DNA from: Eledone cirrhosa
Lineage: Eukaryota; Mollusca; Cephalopoda; Octopoda; Eledonidae
Direction of reading: 5' to 3'
Assembly: GCA_964016885.1 (NCBI GenBank)
Contig: OZ024740.1
Span: 2,141,210-2,205,209, forward strand
Length of the DNA: 64,000 nt
The notes under the pieces are model-generated. The model was given only the letters and a program-made list of their open reading frames with translations, was not told where the DNA came from and made no database searches. Each line of letters opens with the position of its first letter. The stretch's first letter is position 1. The position numbers and the translations under genes are program-made. Below are positions 1 through 15,000 of this stretch, piece after piece.

Positions 1-3000
1 GTAGTATGTGGTGTATGTAGTATGTGGTGTGTGTAGTATGTGGTGTGTAGTATGTGGTGTGCAGTATGTGGTGTGTAGCATGTGGTGTGTGTAGTATGTG
101 GTGTGTAGTATGTGGTGTGTAGTATGTGGTGTGTAGTTTGTGGTGTGTAGTATGTGGTTCGTAGTATGTGGTGTGTAGTATGTGTTGTGATGTATGTGTT
201 GTGATGTATGTGGTGTGTAGTATGTGATGTGTAGTATGTGGTGTGTAGTATGTGGTGTGTAGTATGTGGTGTGTAGTATGTGGTGTGTGTAGTATGTGGT
301 GTGTGTAGTATGTAGTGTGTAGTATGTGGTGTGTAGTATGTGGTATGTAGTATGTGGTGTGTAGTATGTGGTGTGTAGTATGTGGTGTGTGTAGTAAGTG
401 GTGTGTAGTATGTGGTGTGTAGTATTTTGTGTGTAGTATGTGGTGTATAGTATGTGGCGTGTAGTATGTGGGGTGTAGTATGTTGTGTGTAGTATGTGGT
501 GTGTAGTATGTGGTGTGTAGTATGTGTTTTATAGAATGTGGTGTGTAGTATTTGGTGTGTAGTATGTGTTGTGATGTATATGGTGTGTAGTATGTGGTGT
601 GTAGTATGTGGTGTGTAGTATGTGGTGTGTGTAGTATGTGGTGTGTAGTATTTTGTTTGTAGTATGTGGTGTGTAGTATGTGGTGTGTAGTATGTGGTGT
701 ATGTATTATGTGATGTGTAGTATGTGGTGTGTAGTATGTAATGTGTGTAGTATGTGGTGTGTGTAGTAATGTGGTGTGTAGTATGTGGTGTGTGTAGTAT
801 GTGGTGTGTAGTATGTGGTATGTAGTATGTGGTGTGTGTAGTATGTGGTGTATAGTATGTGGCGTGTAGTATGTGGTTTATAGAATGTGGTGTGTAGTAT
901 GTGGTGTGTAGTATGTGGTGTGTAGTATTTTGTTTGTAGTATGTTGTGTGTTTAGTATGTGGTGTCTAGTATGTGGTGTGTAGTATGTGGTGTATGTATT
1001 ATGTGATGTGTAGTATGTGATGTGTAGAATGTGGTGTGTAGTATGTGGTGTGTAGTATGTGATGTGTAGTATGTGATGTGTAGTATGTGGTGTGTAGTAT
1101 GTGGTGTGTAGTATGTGGTGTGTAGTATGTGGTGTGTAGCATGTGGTGTGTAGTATGTGGTGTGTAGTATGTGGTGTGTAGTTTGTGGTGTGTAGTATGT
1201 GGTTCGTAGTATGTGGTGTGTAGTATGTGTTGTGATGTATGTGTTGTGATGTATGTGGTGTGTAGTATGTGATGTGTAGTATGTGGTGTGTAGTATGTGG
1301 TGTGTAGTATGTGGTGTGTGTAGTATGTGGTGTGTAGTATGTGATGTGTAGTATGTGGTGGGTGTAGTATGTGGTTTGTGTAGTATGTGGTCTCTAGTAT
1401 GTGGTGTGTGTAGTATGAGGTGTGTAATAAGTGGTGTGCAGTATTTTGTGTGTAGTATGTGGTGTGTAGTATGTGGTGTGTGTAGTATGTGGTGTGTAGC
1501 GTGTGGTGTGTGTAGTATATGGTGTGTAGTATGTGGTGTGTAGTATGTGGTGTTTAGTATGTGGTGTGTAGTATGTGGTGTGTAGTTTGTGGTGTGTGTA
1601 GTATGTGGTGTGTAGGATGTGGTGTGTAGTATGTGGTGTGTGTAGTATGTGGTGTGTAGTATGTGGTGTGTATTACATGGTGTGTGTAGTATGTGGTGTG
1701 TAGTATGTGGTGTGTGTAGTATGTGGTATGTAGTATGTGGTGTCTGTAATATGCGGTGTGTAGTATGTGGTGCGTTGTTTGTGGTGTGTGTAGTATATGG
1801 TGTGTAGTTTGGTGTGTATAGTATGTGACGTGTAGTACGTGGTTTGTAGTATGTAGTATGTGGTGTGTAGTATGTGGTGTGTAGTATGTGGTGTGTAGTA
1901 TGTGACGTGTAGTACGTGGTGTGTAGTGTGTGCTGTCTGTAGTATGTGGTGTGCGTAGTATGTTGTGTGCAGTATGTGGTGTGTGTAGTATGTGGTGTGT
2001 AGTATGTAGTGTGTGTATTATGTGGTGTGCGTCGTATGTGGTGTAGTATGTATTGTGTATTATGTGGTGTGTAGTATATGCTGTGTAGTATGTGGTGTGT
2101 GGTGTGTGTAGTATGAGGTGTGAAGTATATGGTTTGTGTAGTATGTGGTGTGCGTAGTATGTGGTGTGTTGTATGTCGTGTGTGTGTAGTATGTGGTGTG
2201 TAGTAAGTAGTGTGTGTAATACGTGGTGTGTAGTCTGTGGTGTGTGTAGTATGTGGTATGTAGTATGTGTAGGATGTGATGTGTAGTATGTGGTGTGTAG
2301 GATGTGGCGTGTAGAATATGGTGTGTGTAGTATGTGGTGTGTGTAATATGTGGTGTGTAGTATGTCGTGTGTGTAATATGTGGTGTATGGGTAGTATGTG
2401 GTGTGTGTAATATGTGGTGTGTGGTTAGTATGTGGTGTGTGTGTAGTATTTGGTGTGTGTAGTAAGTGCTGTTTGTAGTATGTTGTGTGTAGTATGTGGT
2501 GTGTATTATGTGGTGTGTAGTATGTGGTGTGTAGTATGTGGTGTGTAGTATGTGCTCTGTGTGTAGTATGTGCTCTGTGTAGTATGTGGTGTGTAGTATG
2601 TGGTGTGTCTAGTATGTGGTGTGTAGTATGTGGGGTGTAGTATGTGGGGTATGTAGTATGTGGTGTGTAGTATGTGGAGTGTATTATGTGGTGTGTGTGG
2701 TGTGTGGTTTGTAGTATTTGATGTGTAGAATGTGGTGTGTAGTATGTGGTGTGTAGTATGTGGTATGTGTATTATGTATTGTGTAGTACGTGGTCTGTAG
2801 TATGTTGTGTGTAGTAAGTGGTGTGTGTAGTATGTGGTTTGTGTTGTATGTGGTGTATGTAGTATGTGAAGTATAGTAAGTGGTGTGTAGTATGTGGTGT
2901 GCGTAGTATGTGGTGTGTGTAGTTTGTGGTGTGTAGTATTTAGTGTGTAGTATGTAGTGTGTAGTATGTGGTGTTTATAATAAGTGGTGTGTATTATGTG

Positions 3001-6000
3001 ATGTGTAGTATGTGCTGGGTGTAGTATGTGGTGTGTGTAGTATGTGCTGTGTATAGTATGTGCTGTGTAGTATGTGGTGTGTAGTATATGGTGTGTAGTA
3101 TGTGGTGTGTGTAGTATATGGTGTGTAGTATGTGTTGTGTGTAGTATGTGGTGTGTATTATGAGATGTGTAATATGTGGTCTGTAGTATGTGGCGTGTAG
3201 TATGTGGCGTGTAGTATGTGGGGTGTAGTATGTTGTGTGTAGTATGTGGTGTGTAGTATGTGGTGTGTAGTATGTGGTGTGTAGTATGTGGTGTCTAGTA
3301 TGTGGTGTGTAGTATGTGGTGTGTATAGTAAGTGGTGTGTATTATGTGATGTGTAGTATGTGCTGTGTGTAGTATGTGGTGTGTATAGTATGTGCTGTGT
3401 AGTATATGGTGTGTAGTATGTGGTGTGTAGTATGTGTTGTGTAGAATATGGTGTGTAGTATGTGGTGTGTGTAGTATGTGGTGTGTAGTATGTGTGGTGT
3501 GTTGTATGTGGTGTGTAGTATGAGATGTGTAATATGTGGTGTGTAATATGTGGTGTGTAGTATGTGGTGTGTGTAGTATGTGGTGTGTGTAGTATGTGGT
3601 CTGTAGTATGTGGCGTGTAGTATGTGGGGTGTAGTATGTTGTGTGTAGTATGTGGTGTGTAGTATGTGGTGTGTAGTATGTGGTTTATAGTATGTGCTGT
3701 GTAGTATGTGGTGTGTAGTATGTGTTGTGAAGTATGTGGTGTGTAGTATGTGGTGTGTAGTATGTGGTGTGTAGTATGTGGTGTGTGTAGTATGTGGTGT
3801 GTTTAGTATGTGGTGTGTTTAGTATGTGGTGTGTGTAGTATGTGGTGTGTAGTATGTGGTGTGTAGTATGTGGTGTGTAGTATGTGGTGTGTGTAGTATG
3901 TGGTGTGTAATGTGTGGTGTGTAATGTGTGGTGTGTAGTATGTGGTGTGTGTAGTATGTTGTGTGAAGTATGTGGTGTGTAGTATGTGGTGTGTAGTATG
4001 TTGTGTGTATTATGTGGTTTGTAGTATGTGGTGTGTGTAGTATGTGGTCTGTAGTATGTGGTGTAGTAAGTTGTGTGTAGTATGTGGTGTGTGTAGTATG
4101 TGGTGTGTAGTATAAGGTGTGTGTAGTATGGGTTTCTAGTATGTTGTGTGTGTAATATGTGGTGTGTAGTATGTGATGTGTGTAGTATGTGGTGTGTAGT
4201 ATGTGGTGTATGTATTATGTGATGTGTAGTATGTGGTGTGTAGTATGTGCTGTGTGTAGTATGTGGTGTGTGTAGTATGTGGTGTGTAGTATGTGGTATA
4301 TAGTATGTGGTGTGTGTAGTATGTGGCGTGTATTATGTGGGGTGTAGTATGTGGTGTGTAGTATGTGGTTTATAGAATGTGGTGTGTAGCATGTGGTGTG
4401 TAGTATGTGGTGTGTAGTATGTGGTGTGTGTAGTATGTGGTGTTTAGTATGTGGTGTGTGTAGTATGTGGTGTGTAGTTTGTGGTGTTTAGTATTTGGTT
4501 TGTAGTTTGTGGTGTGTGTAGTATGTGTTGTATAGTATGTGGTGGGTAATGTGTGGTGTGTAGTATGTGCTGTCTAGTATGTGGTGTGTGTAGTATGTGG
4601 TGTGTAGTATGTGGTGTGTGTAGTATGTGGTGTGTGTAGTATGTGGTGTGTAGTATGTGGTGTGTAGTATGTGATGTGTAGTATGTGGTGGGTGTAGTAT
4701 GTGGTGTGTAGTATGTGGTGTGTAGTATATGGTCTGTAGTATGTGGTGTGTGTAATATGTGGTGTGTAGTATGTGGTGTGTGTAGTATGTGATGTGTAGT
4801 ATGTGGTGGGTGTAGTATTTTGTGTGTAGTATGTTGTTTGTGTAGTATGTGGTGTGTGTAGTAAGAGGTGTATAATAAGTGGTGTGCAGTATTTTGTGTG
4901 TAGTATGTGGTGTGTAGTATGTGATGTGGGTAGTATGTGGTGTGTAGTATGTGGTGTGTAGCATGTGGTGTGTGTAGTATGTGGTGTGTAGTATGTGGTG
5001 TATAGTTTGTGCTGCGTGTAGTATGTGGTGTGTAGTATGTGGTATGTGTAGTATGTGGTGTGTAGTATGTGGTGTGTAGTATGTGGTGTTTAGTATGTGG
5101 TGTGTAGTATGTGGTGTGTAGTTTGTGGTGTGTGTAGTATGTGGTGTTTAGTATGTGGTGTGTAGTTTGTGGAGTATGTAGTATGTGGTGTGTGTTGTAT
5201 GTGGTGTGTAGTATGTGGTGTGTGTAGTATGTGACGTGTAGTATGTGGTGTATAGTTTGTGGTGCGTGTAGTATGTGGTGTGTGTAGTATGTGGTGTGTA
5301 GTATGTGGTGTGTAGTATGTGGTGTTTAGTATGTGTTGTGTAGTATGTGGTGTGTAGTTTGTGGAGTATGTAGTATGTGGTGTGTGTTGGATGTGGTGTG
5401 TAGTATGTGACGTGTAGTATGTGGTGTGTAGTATGTGGTGTATAGTTTGTGGTGCGTGTAGTATGTGGTGTGTGTAGTATGTGGTGTGTAGTATGTGGTG
5501 TGTAGTATGTGGTGTTTAGTATGTGGTGTGTAGTATGTGGTGTGTAGTTTGTGGTGTGTGTAGTATGTTGTGTTTAGTATGTGGTGTGTAGTATGTGGTG
5601 TGTAGTTTGTGGAGTGTGTAGTATGTGGTGTGTAGTATGTGGTGTGTGTTGGATGTGGTGTGTAGTATGTGGTGTGTGTAGTATGTGGTGTGTAGTATGT
5701 GGTGTGTATTATGTGGTGTGTGTAATATGTGGTGTGTAGTATGTGGTGTGTAGTATGTCGTGTGTATTACGTGGTGTGTGTATTATGTGGTGTGTGTAGT
5801 ATGTGGTGTGTACTATGTGGTGTGTGTAGTATGTGGTATGTAGTATGTGGTGTCTGTAATATGCGGTGTGTAGTATGTGGCGGGTGTAGTATGTGGTGCG
5901 TTGTTTGTGGTGTGTGTAGTATGTGGTGTGTAGTTTGGTGTGTATAGTATGTGGTGTGTAGTATGTGACGTGTAGTACGTGGTGTGTAGTGTGTGCTGTC

Positions 6001-9000
6001 TGTAGTATGTGGTGTGTAGTATGTGGTGTGCGTAGTATGTTGTGTGCAGTATGTGGTGTGTAGTATGTAGTGTGTGTATTATGTGGTGTGCGTCGTATGT
6101 GGTGTAGTATGTATTGTGTATTATGTGGTGTGTAGTATGTGGTATGTAGTATATGCTGTGTAGTATGTGGTGTGTGGTGTGTGTAGTATGAGGTGTGAAG
6201 TATGTGGTTTGTGTAGTATGTGGTGTGTGTAGTATGTGATGTGTAGTATGTGGTGTGTTGTATGTCGTGGGTGTGTAGTATGTGGTGTGTAGTAAGTAGT
6301 GTGTGTAATATATGGTGTGTAGTCTGTGGTGTGTGTAGTATGTGGTATGTAGTATGTGTAGTATGTGATGTGTAGTATGTGGTGTGTAGGATGTGGCGTG
6401 TAGAATATGGTGTGTGTAATATGTGGTGTGTAGTATGTTGTGTGTGTAATATGTGGTGTATGGGTAGTATGTGGTGTGTAGTATGTGGAGTGTATTATGT
6501 GGTGTGTGTAGTGTGTGGTTTGTAGTATTTGATGTGTAGAATGTGGTGTGTAGTATGTGGTATGTGTATTATGTATTGTGTAGTATGTGGTCTGTAGTAT
6601 GTTGTGTGTAGTAAGTGGTGTGTGTAGTATGTGGTTTGTGTTGTATGTGGTGTATGTAGTATGTGATGTGTAGTATGTGGTGTGCGTAGTATGTGGTGTG
6701 TAGTATGTGGTGTGCGTAGTATGTGGTGTGTGTAATATGTGGTGTGTGTAGTATGTGGTGTGTAGTATGTGGTGTTGATATTAAGTGGTGTGTATTATGT
6801 GATGTGTAGTATGTGCTGGGTGTAGTATGTGGTGTGTGTAATATATGGTGTGTAGTATGTGGTATGTAGTATGAGTTGTTTAATATGTGGTGTGTAGTAC
6901 GTGGTGTGTGTAGTATGTGGTGTGTAGTATGTGGCGTGTGGTATGTGGGGTGTAGTATGTTGTGTGTAGTATGTGGTGTGTAGTATGTGGTTTATAGAAT
7001 GTGGTGTGTAGTATGTGGTGTGTAGTATGTGTTGTGAAGTATGTGGTGTGTAGTATGTTGTGTGTAGTATGTGGTGTGTAGTATGTGGTGTGTATAGTAA
7101 GTGGTGTGTATTATGTAATGTGTAGTATGTGCTGTGTGTAGTATGTGGTGTGTGTAGTATGTGCTGTGTATAGTATGTGCTGTGTAGTATATGGTGTGTA
7201 GTATGTGGTGTGTAGTATGTGTTATGTAGTATATGGTGTGTAGTATGTGGTGTGTGTAGTATGTGTTGTGTGTAGTATGTGGTGTGTAGTATGAGATGTA
7301 TAATATGTGGTGTGTAGTATGTGGTGTGTAGTATGTGGTGTGTAGTATGTGGTGTATGTAGTATGTGGTGTGTGTAGTATGTGGGGTGTAGTATGTGGTG
7401 TGTAGTATGTGGTGTGTAGTATGTGGTGTGTAGTATGTGGTGTGTAGTATGTGTTGTGAAGTATGTGGTGTGTAGTATGTTGTGTGTAGTATGTGGTGTG
7501 TAGTATGTGGTGTGTGTAGTATGTGGTGTGTAGTAGGTGGTGTGTAGTATGTGGTGTGTAGTATGTGGTGTGTAGTATGTGGTGTGTAGTATGTGGTGTG
7601 TAATGTGTGGTGTGTAGTATGTGGTGTGTGTAGTATGTGGTTTGTAGTATGTGGTGTGTGTAGTATGTGGTCTGTAGTATGTGGTGTAGTAAGTTGTGTG
7701 TAGTATGTGGTGTGTAGTATGTGGTGTGTAGTATAAGGTGTGTGTAGTATGGGTTTCTAGTATGTGGTGTGTGTAATATGTGGTGTGTAGTATGTGGTGT
7801 GAGTAGTATGTGGTGTGTGTAGTATGTGGTGTGTAGTATGTGGTGTATGTATTATGTGTGTGTAGTATGTGGCGTGTAGTATGTGGGGTATAGTATGTGG
7901 GGTGTAGTATGTTGTGTGTAGTATGTGGTGTGTAGTATGTGGTGTGTGTAGGATGTGGTGTGTAGTATGTGGTGTGTGTAGTATGTGTTGTGTAGTATGT
8001 GGTGTGTAGTATGTGGTGTGTAGTTTGTGGTGTGTGTAGTATGTGTTGGGTAATGTGTGGTGTGTAGTATGTGGTGTGTGTAGTATGTGCTGTCTAGTAT
8101 GTGGTGTGTGTAGTATGTGGTGTGTAGTATGTGGTGTGTAGTATGTGGTGTGTGTAGTATGTGGTGTGTGTAGTATATGGTCTGTAGTATGTGGTGTGTG
8201 TAATATGTGGTGTGTAGTATGTTGTGTGTAGTATGTGATGTGTAGTATGTGGTGGGTGTGGTATGTGGTGTGTAGTATGTGGTTTGTGTAGTATGAAGTG
8301 TGTAGTATATGGTCTGTAGTATGTGGTGTCTGTAATATGTGGTGTGTAGTATGTTGTTTGTAGTATGTGGTGTGTGTAGTATGTGGTTTGTAGTATGTGA
8401 TGTGTAGTATGTGGTGGGTGTAGTATTTTGTGTGTAGTATGTGGTTTGTGTAGTATGTGGTGTCTAGTATGTGGTGTGTGTAGTATGAGGTGTATAATAA
8501 GTGGTGTGCAGTATTTTGTGTGTAGTATGTGGTGTGTAGTATGTGATGTGTGTAGTATGTGGTGTGTAGCATGTGGTGTGTGTAGTATGTGGTGTGTAGT
8601 ATGTGGTGTTTAGTATGTGGTGTGTAGTATGTGGTGTGTAGTTTGTGGTGCATGTAGTATGTGGTGTGTAGTATGTGGTGTGTGTAGGATGTGGTGTGTG
8701 TAGTATGTGGTGTGTAGTATGTGGTGTGTAGTATGTGGTTCGTAGTATGTGGTGTGTAGTATGTGGTGTATAGTATGTGTTGTGATGTATGTGGTGTGTA
8801 GTATGTGGTGTGTAGTATGTGGTGTGTATTATGTGGTGTGTGTAGTATGTGGTGTGTGTAGTATGTGGCGTGTCGTATGTGGGGTGTAGTATGTTGTGTG
8901 TAGTATGTGGTGTGTAGTATGTGGTTTATAGAATGTGGTGTGTAGTACGTGGTGTGTAGTATGTGTTGTGATGTATGTGGTGTGTAGTATGTGGTGTGTG

Positions 9001-12000
9001 TAGTGTGTGGTGTGTGTAGTATGTGGTGTGTAGTATGTGGTGTGTGTAGTATGTGGTGTATGTAGTATGTGGTGTATGTAGTATGTGGTGTATGTAGTAT
9101 GTGGTGTGTAGTATGTGGTGTGTGTAGTATGTGGTGTGTAGTATGTGGTGCGTAATGTGTGATGTGTAGTATGTGGTGTCTCTAGTATGTGGTGTGTGTA
9201 GTATGTGGTGTGTGTAGTATGTGGTGTGTAGTATGTGGTGTGTGTAGTATGTGGTGTGTGTAGTATGTGGTCTGTAGTATGTGGTGTGTGTAATATGTGG
9301 TGTGTAGTATGTGATGTGTAGTATGTGGTGGGTGTAGTATGTGGTTTGTGTAGTATGTGGTGTCTAGTATGTGGTGTGTGTAGTATGAGGTGTATAATAA
9401 GTGGTGTGCAGTATTTAGTGAGTAGTATGTGGTGTGTAGTATGTGATGTGTGTAGTATGTGGTGTGTAGTATGTGGTGTGTAGCATGTGGTGTGTGTAGT
9501 ATGTGGTGTGTAGTATGTGGTGTGTAGTATGTGGTGTTTAGTATGTGGTGTGTAGTATGTGGTGTGTAGTATGTGGTGTTTAGTATGTGGTGTGTAGTTT
9601 GTGGTGTGTGTAGTATGTGGTGTGTAGTATGTGGTGTGTGTAGGATGTGGTGTGTAGTATGTGGTTTGTGTAGTATATTGTGTGTAGTATGTGGTGTGTA
9701 GTATGTGTTGTGATGTATGTGGTGTGTAGTATGTGATTTGTAGTGTGTGGTGTGTATTATGTGGTGTGTAGTATCTGGTGTGTAATGTGGGGTATGTAGT
9801 ATGTGGTGTGTGTAGTATGTTGTGTGAAGCATGTGGTGTGTAGTATGTGGTGTGTAGTATGTGGTGTGTAGTATGTGGTGTGTGTAGTATGTGGTGTGTA
9901 GTATGTGGTTTGTGTAGTATGTAGTGTGTAGTATGTGGTCTGTAGTATGTGGTGTGTGTAATATGTGGTGTGTAGTATGTAGTATGTGGTGTGTGTAGAA
10001 TGTGGTGTGTAATATGTGATGTGTAGTATGTGGTGTGTGTAGTATGTGGTGTGTAGTATGTGATGTGTAGTATGTGGTGGGTGTAGTATGTGGTTTGTGT
10101 AGTATGAAGTGTGTAGTATATGGTCTGTAGTATGTGGTGTCTGTAATATGTGGTGTGTAGTATGTTGTGTGTAGTATGTGGTGTGTGTAGTATGTGGTGT
10201 GTAGTATGTGATGTGTAGTATGTGGTGGGTGTAGTATTTTGTGTGTAGTATGTGGTTTGTGTAGTATGTGGTGACTAGTATGTGGTGTGTGTAGTATGAG
10301 GTGTATAATAAGTGGTGTGCAGTATTTTGTGTGTAGTATGTGATGTGTGTAGTATGTGGTGTGTAGTATGTGGTGTGTAGCATGTGGTGTGTGTAGTATG
10401 TGGTGTTTAGTATGTGGTGTGTAGTATGTGGTGTGTAGTTTGTGGTGCATGTAGTATATGGTGTGTAGTATGTGGTGTGTGTAGTATGTGGTGTGTGTAG
10501 TATGTGGTGTGTAGTATGTGGTGTGTAGTATGTTGTGTGTAGTATGTGGTTCGTAGTATGTGGTGTGTAGTATGTGGTGTATAGTATGTGTTGTGATGTA
10601 TGTGGTGTGTAGTATGTGGTGTGTAGTATGTGGTGTGTAGTATGTGGTGTGTGTAGTATGTGGAGTGTAGTATGTGGCGTGTAGTATGTGGGGTGTAGTA
10701 TGTTGTGTGTAGTATGTGGTGTGTAGTATGTGGTGTGTAGTATGTGGTTTATAGAATGTGGTGTGTAGTACGTGGTGTGTAGTATGTGTTGTGATGTATG
10801 TGGTGTGTAGTATGTGGTGTGTGTAGTGTGTGGTGTGTGTAGTATGTGGTGTGTAGTATGTGGTGTGTGTAGTATGTGGTGTGTGTAGTATGTGGTGTGT
10901 AGTATGTGGTGTGTAGTATGTGGTGTGTGTAGTATGTGGTGTGTAGTATGTGGTGCGTAATGTGTGATGTGTAGTATGTGGTGTGTGTAGTATGTGCTGT
11001 CTAGTATGTGGTGTGTGTAGTATGTGGTGGGTGTAGTATGTGGTGTGTGTAGTATGAGGTGTATAATAAGTGGTGTGCAGTATTTAGTGAGTAGTATGTG
11101 GTGTGTAGTATGTGATGTGTGTAGTATGTGGTGTGTAGTATGTGGTGTGTAGCATGTGGTGTGTAGTATGTGGTGTGTAGTATGTGGTGTGTAGTATGTG
11201 GTGTTTAGTATGTGGTGTGTAGTATGTGGTGTGTAGTATGTGGTGTTTAGTATGTGGTGTGTAGTATGTGGTGTGTAGTTTGTGGTGTGTGTAGTATGTG
11301 GTGTGTAGTATGTGGTGTGTGTAGGATGTGGTGTGTAGTATGTGGTTTGTGTAGTATATTGTGTGTAGTATGTGGTGTGTAGTATGTGGTGTGTAGTATG
11401 TGATTTGTAGTGTGTGGTGTGTGTAGTATGTGGTGTGTAGTATCTGGTGTGTAATGTGGGGTATGTAGTATGTGGTGTGTGTAGTATGTTGTGTGAAGCA
11501 TGTGGTGTGTAGTATGTGGTGTGTAGTATGTGGTGTGTAGTATGTGGTGTGTGTAGTATGTGGTGTGAAGCATGTGGTGTGTAGTATGTGGTGTGTAGTA
11601 TGTGGTGTGTAGTATGTGGTGTGTGTAGTATGTTGTGTGAAGCATGTGGTGTGTAGTATGTGGTGTGTAGTATGTGGTTTATAGTATGTGGTGTGTGTAG
11701 TATGTGGTGTGTAGTATGTGGTTTGTGTAGTATGTAGTGTGTAGTATGTGGTCTGTAGTATGTGGTGTGTGTAATATGTGGTGTGTAGTATGTTGTGTGT
11801 TGTATGTAGTATGTGGTGTGTAATATGTGATGTGTAGTATGTGGTGTGTGTAGTATGTGGTGTCTAGTATGTGGTGTGTGTAGTATGTGGTGTGTAGTAT
11901 GTGGTGTGTAGTATGTGGTGTGTGTAGTATGTGCTGTCTAGTATGTGGTGTGTAGTATGTGGTGTGTGTAGTATGTGGTGTGTAGTATGTGGTGTGTAAT

Positions 12001-15000
12001 ATGTGGTTCGTGTAGTATGTAGTGTGTAGTATGTAGTGTGTGTAATATGTGGTGTGTAGTATGTGGTATGTAGTGTGTAGTATGTGGTCTGTAGTATGTG
12101 GTGTGCGTAATATATGGTGTGTAGTATGTGTTGTGTGTAGTATGTGGTGTGTAGTATGAGTTGTTTAATATGTGGTGTGTAGTATGTGGTGTGTGTAGTA
12201 TGTGGTGTGTAGTATGTGGCGTGTAGTATGTGGGGTGTAGTATGTTGTGTGTAGTATGTGGTGTGTAGTATGTGGTTTATAGTATGTGGTGTGTAGTATG
12301 TGGTGTGTAGTATGTGTTGTGAAGTATGTGGTGTGTAGTATGTGGTGTGTAGTATGTGGTGTGTAGTATGTTGTATGTAGTATGTGGTGTGTAGTATGTG
12401 ATGTGTAGTATGTGGTGTGTAGTATGTGGTGTGTGTAGTATGTGGTGTGCAGTATTTTGTGTGTAGTATGTGGTGTGTAGTATGTGGTGTGTGTAGTATG
12501 TGGTGTGTAGTATGTGGTGTGTAGCATGTGGTGTGTGTAGTATGTTGTGTGTGTAGTATGTGGTGTATAGTATGTGGTGTCTAGTATGTGGTGTGTGTAG
12601 TATGTGGTGTGTAGTATGTGATGTGTAGTAAATGGTGGGTGTAGTATGTGGTCTGTAGTATGTGGTGTGTAGTATGTGGTGTGTGTAGTATATGGTGTGT
12701 AGTATGTGGTGTGTTTAGTATGTGGTGTGTATTATGTGGTGTGGAATATGTGGTGTGTGTAGTATGTGGTGTGTAGTATGTGGTATGTTGTATGTGGTGT
12801 GTGTAGTATGTGGTGTGTAGTGTGTGGTGTGTGGTGTGTGTAGTATGTAGTGTGTAGTATGTCGTCTGTAGTATGTGGTGTGTAGTATGTGGTGTGTGTA
12901 GTATGTGGTGTGTAGTATGTAGTGTGTAGTATGTGGTGTATGTAGTATGTGGTGTGTAGTATGTGGTATGTAGTATGTGGTGTGTAGTATGTGATGTGTA
13001 GTATGTGGTGTGTAGTATGTGGTTTGTGTAGTATGTAGTGTGTAGTATGTTGTGTGTTGTATGTGGTATGTAGTATGTGGTGTGTGTAGTATGTGATGTG
13101 TCGTATGTGGTGGGTGTAGTATGTGGTGTGTGTAGTATTTGGTGTCTAGTATGTGGTGTGTAGTATGTGGTGTGTAGTATGTGATGTGTGTAGCATGTGG
13201 TGTGTAGTATGTGGTGTGGTGTATGTGATGTGTAGTATGTGGTGTGTAGTATGTGGTGTGTAGTATGTGGTGTGTAGTATGTGGTGTGTAATATGTGGTG
13301 TGTAATATGTGGTGTGTAGTATGTGGTCTGTAGTATGTGGTGTGTGTAGTATGTGGTTTGTGTAGTATGTAGTGTGTAGTATGTGGTGTGTAGTATGTTG
13401 TGTGTTGTATGTAATATGCGGTGTGTATAGTATGTGGTGTGTAGTATGTGATGTGTAGTATGTGGTGGGTGTAGTATGTGGTGTGTAGTATGTGGTGTGT
13501 AGTATGTGGTGTGTATAGTATGTGGTATGTGGTGTGTGTAGTACGTGGTGTCTAGTATGTGGTGTGTGAAATATGTGGTGTGCAGTATTTTGTGTGTAGT
13601 ATGTGGTGTGTAGTATGTCGTGTGTGTAGTATGTGGTGTGTAGTATGTCGTGTGTAGCATGTGGTGTATGTAGTATGTGGTGTGTAGTATGTGGTATGTA
13701 GTATGTGGTATGTAGTATGTGGTGTGTAGTATGTGGTGTGTGTAGTATGTGGTGTGTAGTATGTGGTTTGTGTAGTATGTAGTGTGTAGTATGTTGTGTG
13801 TTGTATGTGGTATGTAGTATGTGGTGTGTGTAGTATGTGATGTGTCGTATGTGGTGGGTGTAGTATGTGGTGTGTGTAGTATTTGGTGTCTAGTATGTGG
13901 TGTGTAGTATGTGATCTGTGTAGCATGTGGTGTGTAGTATGTGGTGTATGTGATGTGTAGTATGTGGTGTGTAGTATGTGGTGTGTAGTATGTGGTGTGT
14001 AATATGTGGTGTGTAATATGTGGTGTGTAGTATGTGGTCTGTAGTATGTGGTGTGTGTAGTATGTGGTTTGTGTAGTATGTAGTGTGTAGTATGTGGTGT
14101 GTAGTATGTTGTGTGTTGTATGTAATATGCGGTGTGTATAGTATGTGGTGTGTAGTATGTGATGTGTAGTATGTGGTGGGTGTAGTATGTGGTGTGTAGT
14201 ATGTGGTGTGTAGTATGTGGTGTGTTTAGTATGTGGTATGTGGTGTGTGTAGTACGTGGTGTCTAGTATGTGGTGTGCAGTATTTTGTGTGTAGTATGTG
14301 GTGTGTAGTATGTCGTGTGTGTAGTATGTGATGTGTAGTATGTCGTGTGTAGCATGTGGAGTATGTAGTATGTGGTGTGTAGTATGTGGTGTGTAGTATG
14401 TGGTGTGTAGTATGAGGTGTGTAATATGTGGTGTGTAGTATGTGGTCTGGAGTATGTGGTGTGAGTAGTATGTCGTTTGTGTCGTATGTAGTGTGTAGTA
14501 TGTGGTGTCTGTAATATGTGGTGTGTAGTATGTTGTGTGTTGTATGTGGTATGTAGTATGTGGTGTGTTGTATGTGATGTGTAGTATGTGGTGTGTAATA
14601 TGTGATGTGTGGAGCATGTGGTGTGTGTAGTATGTGGTGTGTAGTATGTGGTGTGTGGAGCATGTGGTGTGTAGTATGTGGTGTGTAGTATTTTGCGTGT
14701 AACATGTGATGTGTAGTATGTGGTGGGTGTCGTATGTAGTATGTGGTGTGTAGTATGTGGTGTGTGTAGTATGTGGTGTGTAGTATGTGGTGTGTGTAGT
14801 ATGTGGTGTGTAGTATGTGATGTGTAGTATGTGGTGGGTGTAGTATGTGGTCTGTATTATGTGGTGTGTGTAGTATGAAGTGTGTAGTATGTGGTCTCTA
14901 GGATGTGGTGTGTAGTATGTGGTGTGTGTAGTATGTGGTGTGTAATATGTGATGTGTGGTATGTGGTGGGTGTAGTATGTTGTGTGTAGTATGTGGTGTG

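Noticed and set aside
1355..1543. Cys-rich + strand ORFs (VCSMWCVVCGV) suggesting metallothionein-like peptides
   Set aside because: They are direct translations of GTAGTATGTGGTGT units, interrupted by TAG whenever phase shifts.
12581..14617. 678-codon minus-strand ORF and similar His/Thr/Tyr ORFs in the satellite
   Set aside because: The monomer's minus strand has no stop codon in any frame, so long ORFs arise automatically; composition is pure repeat.
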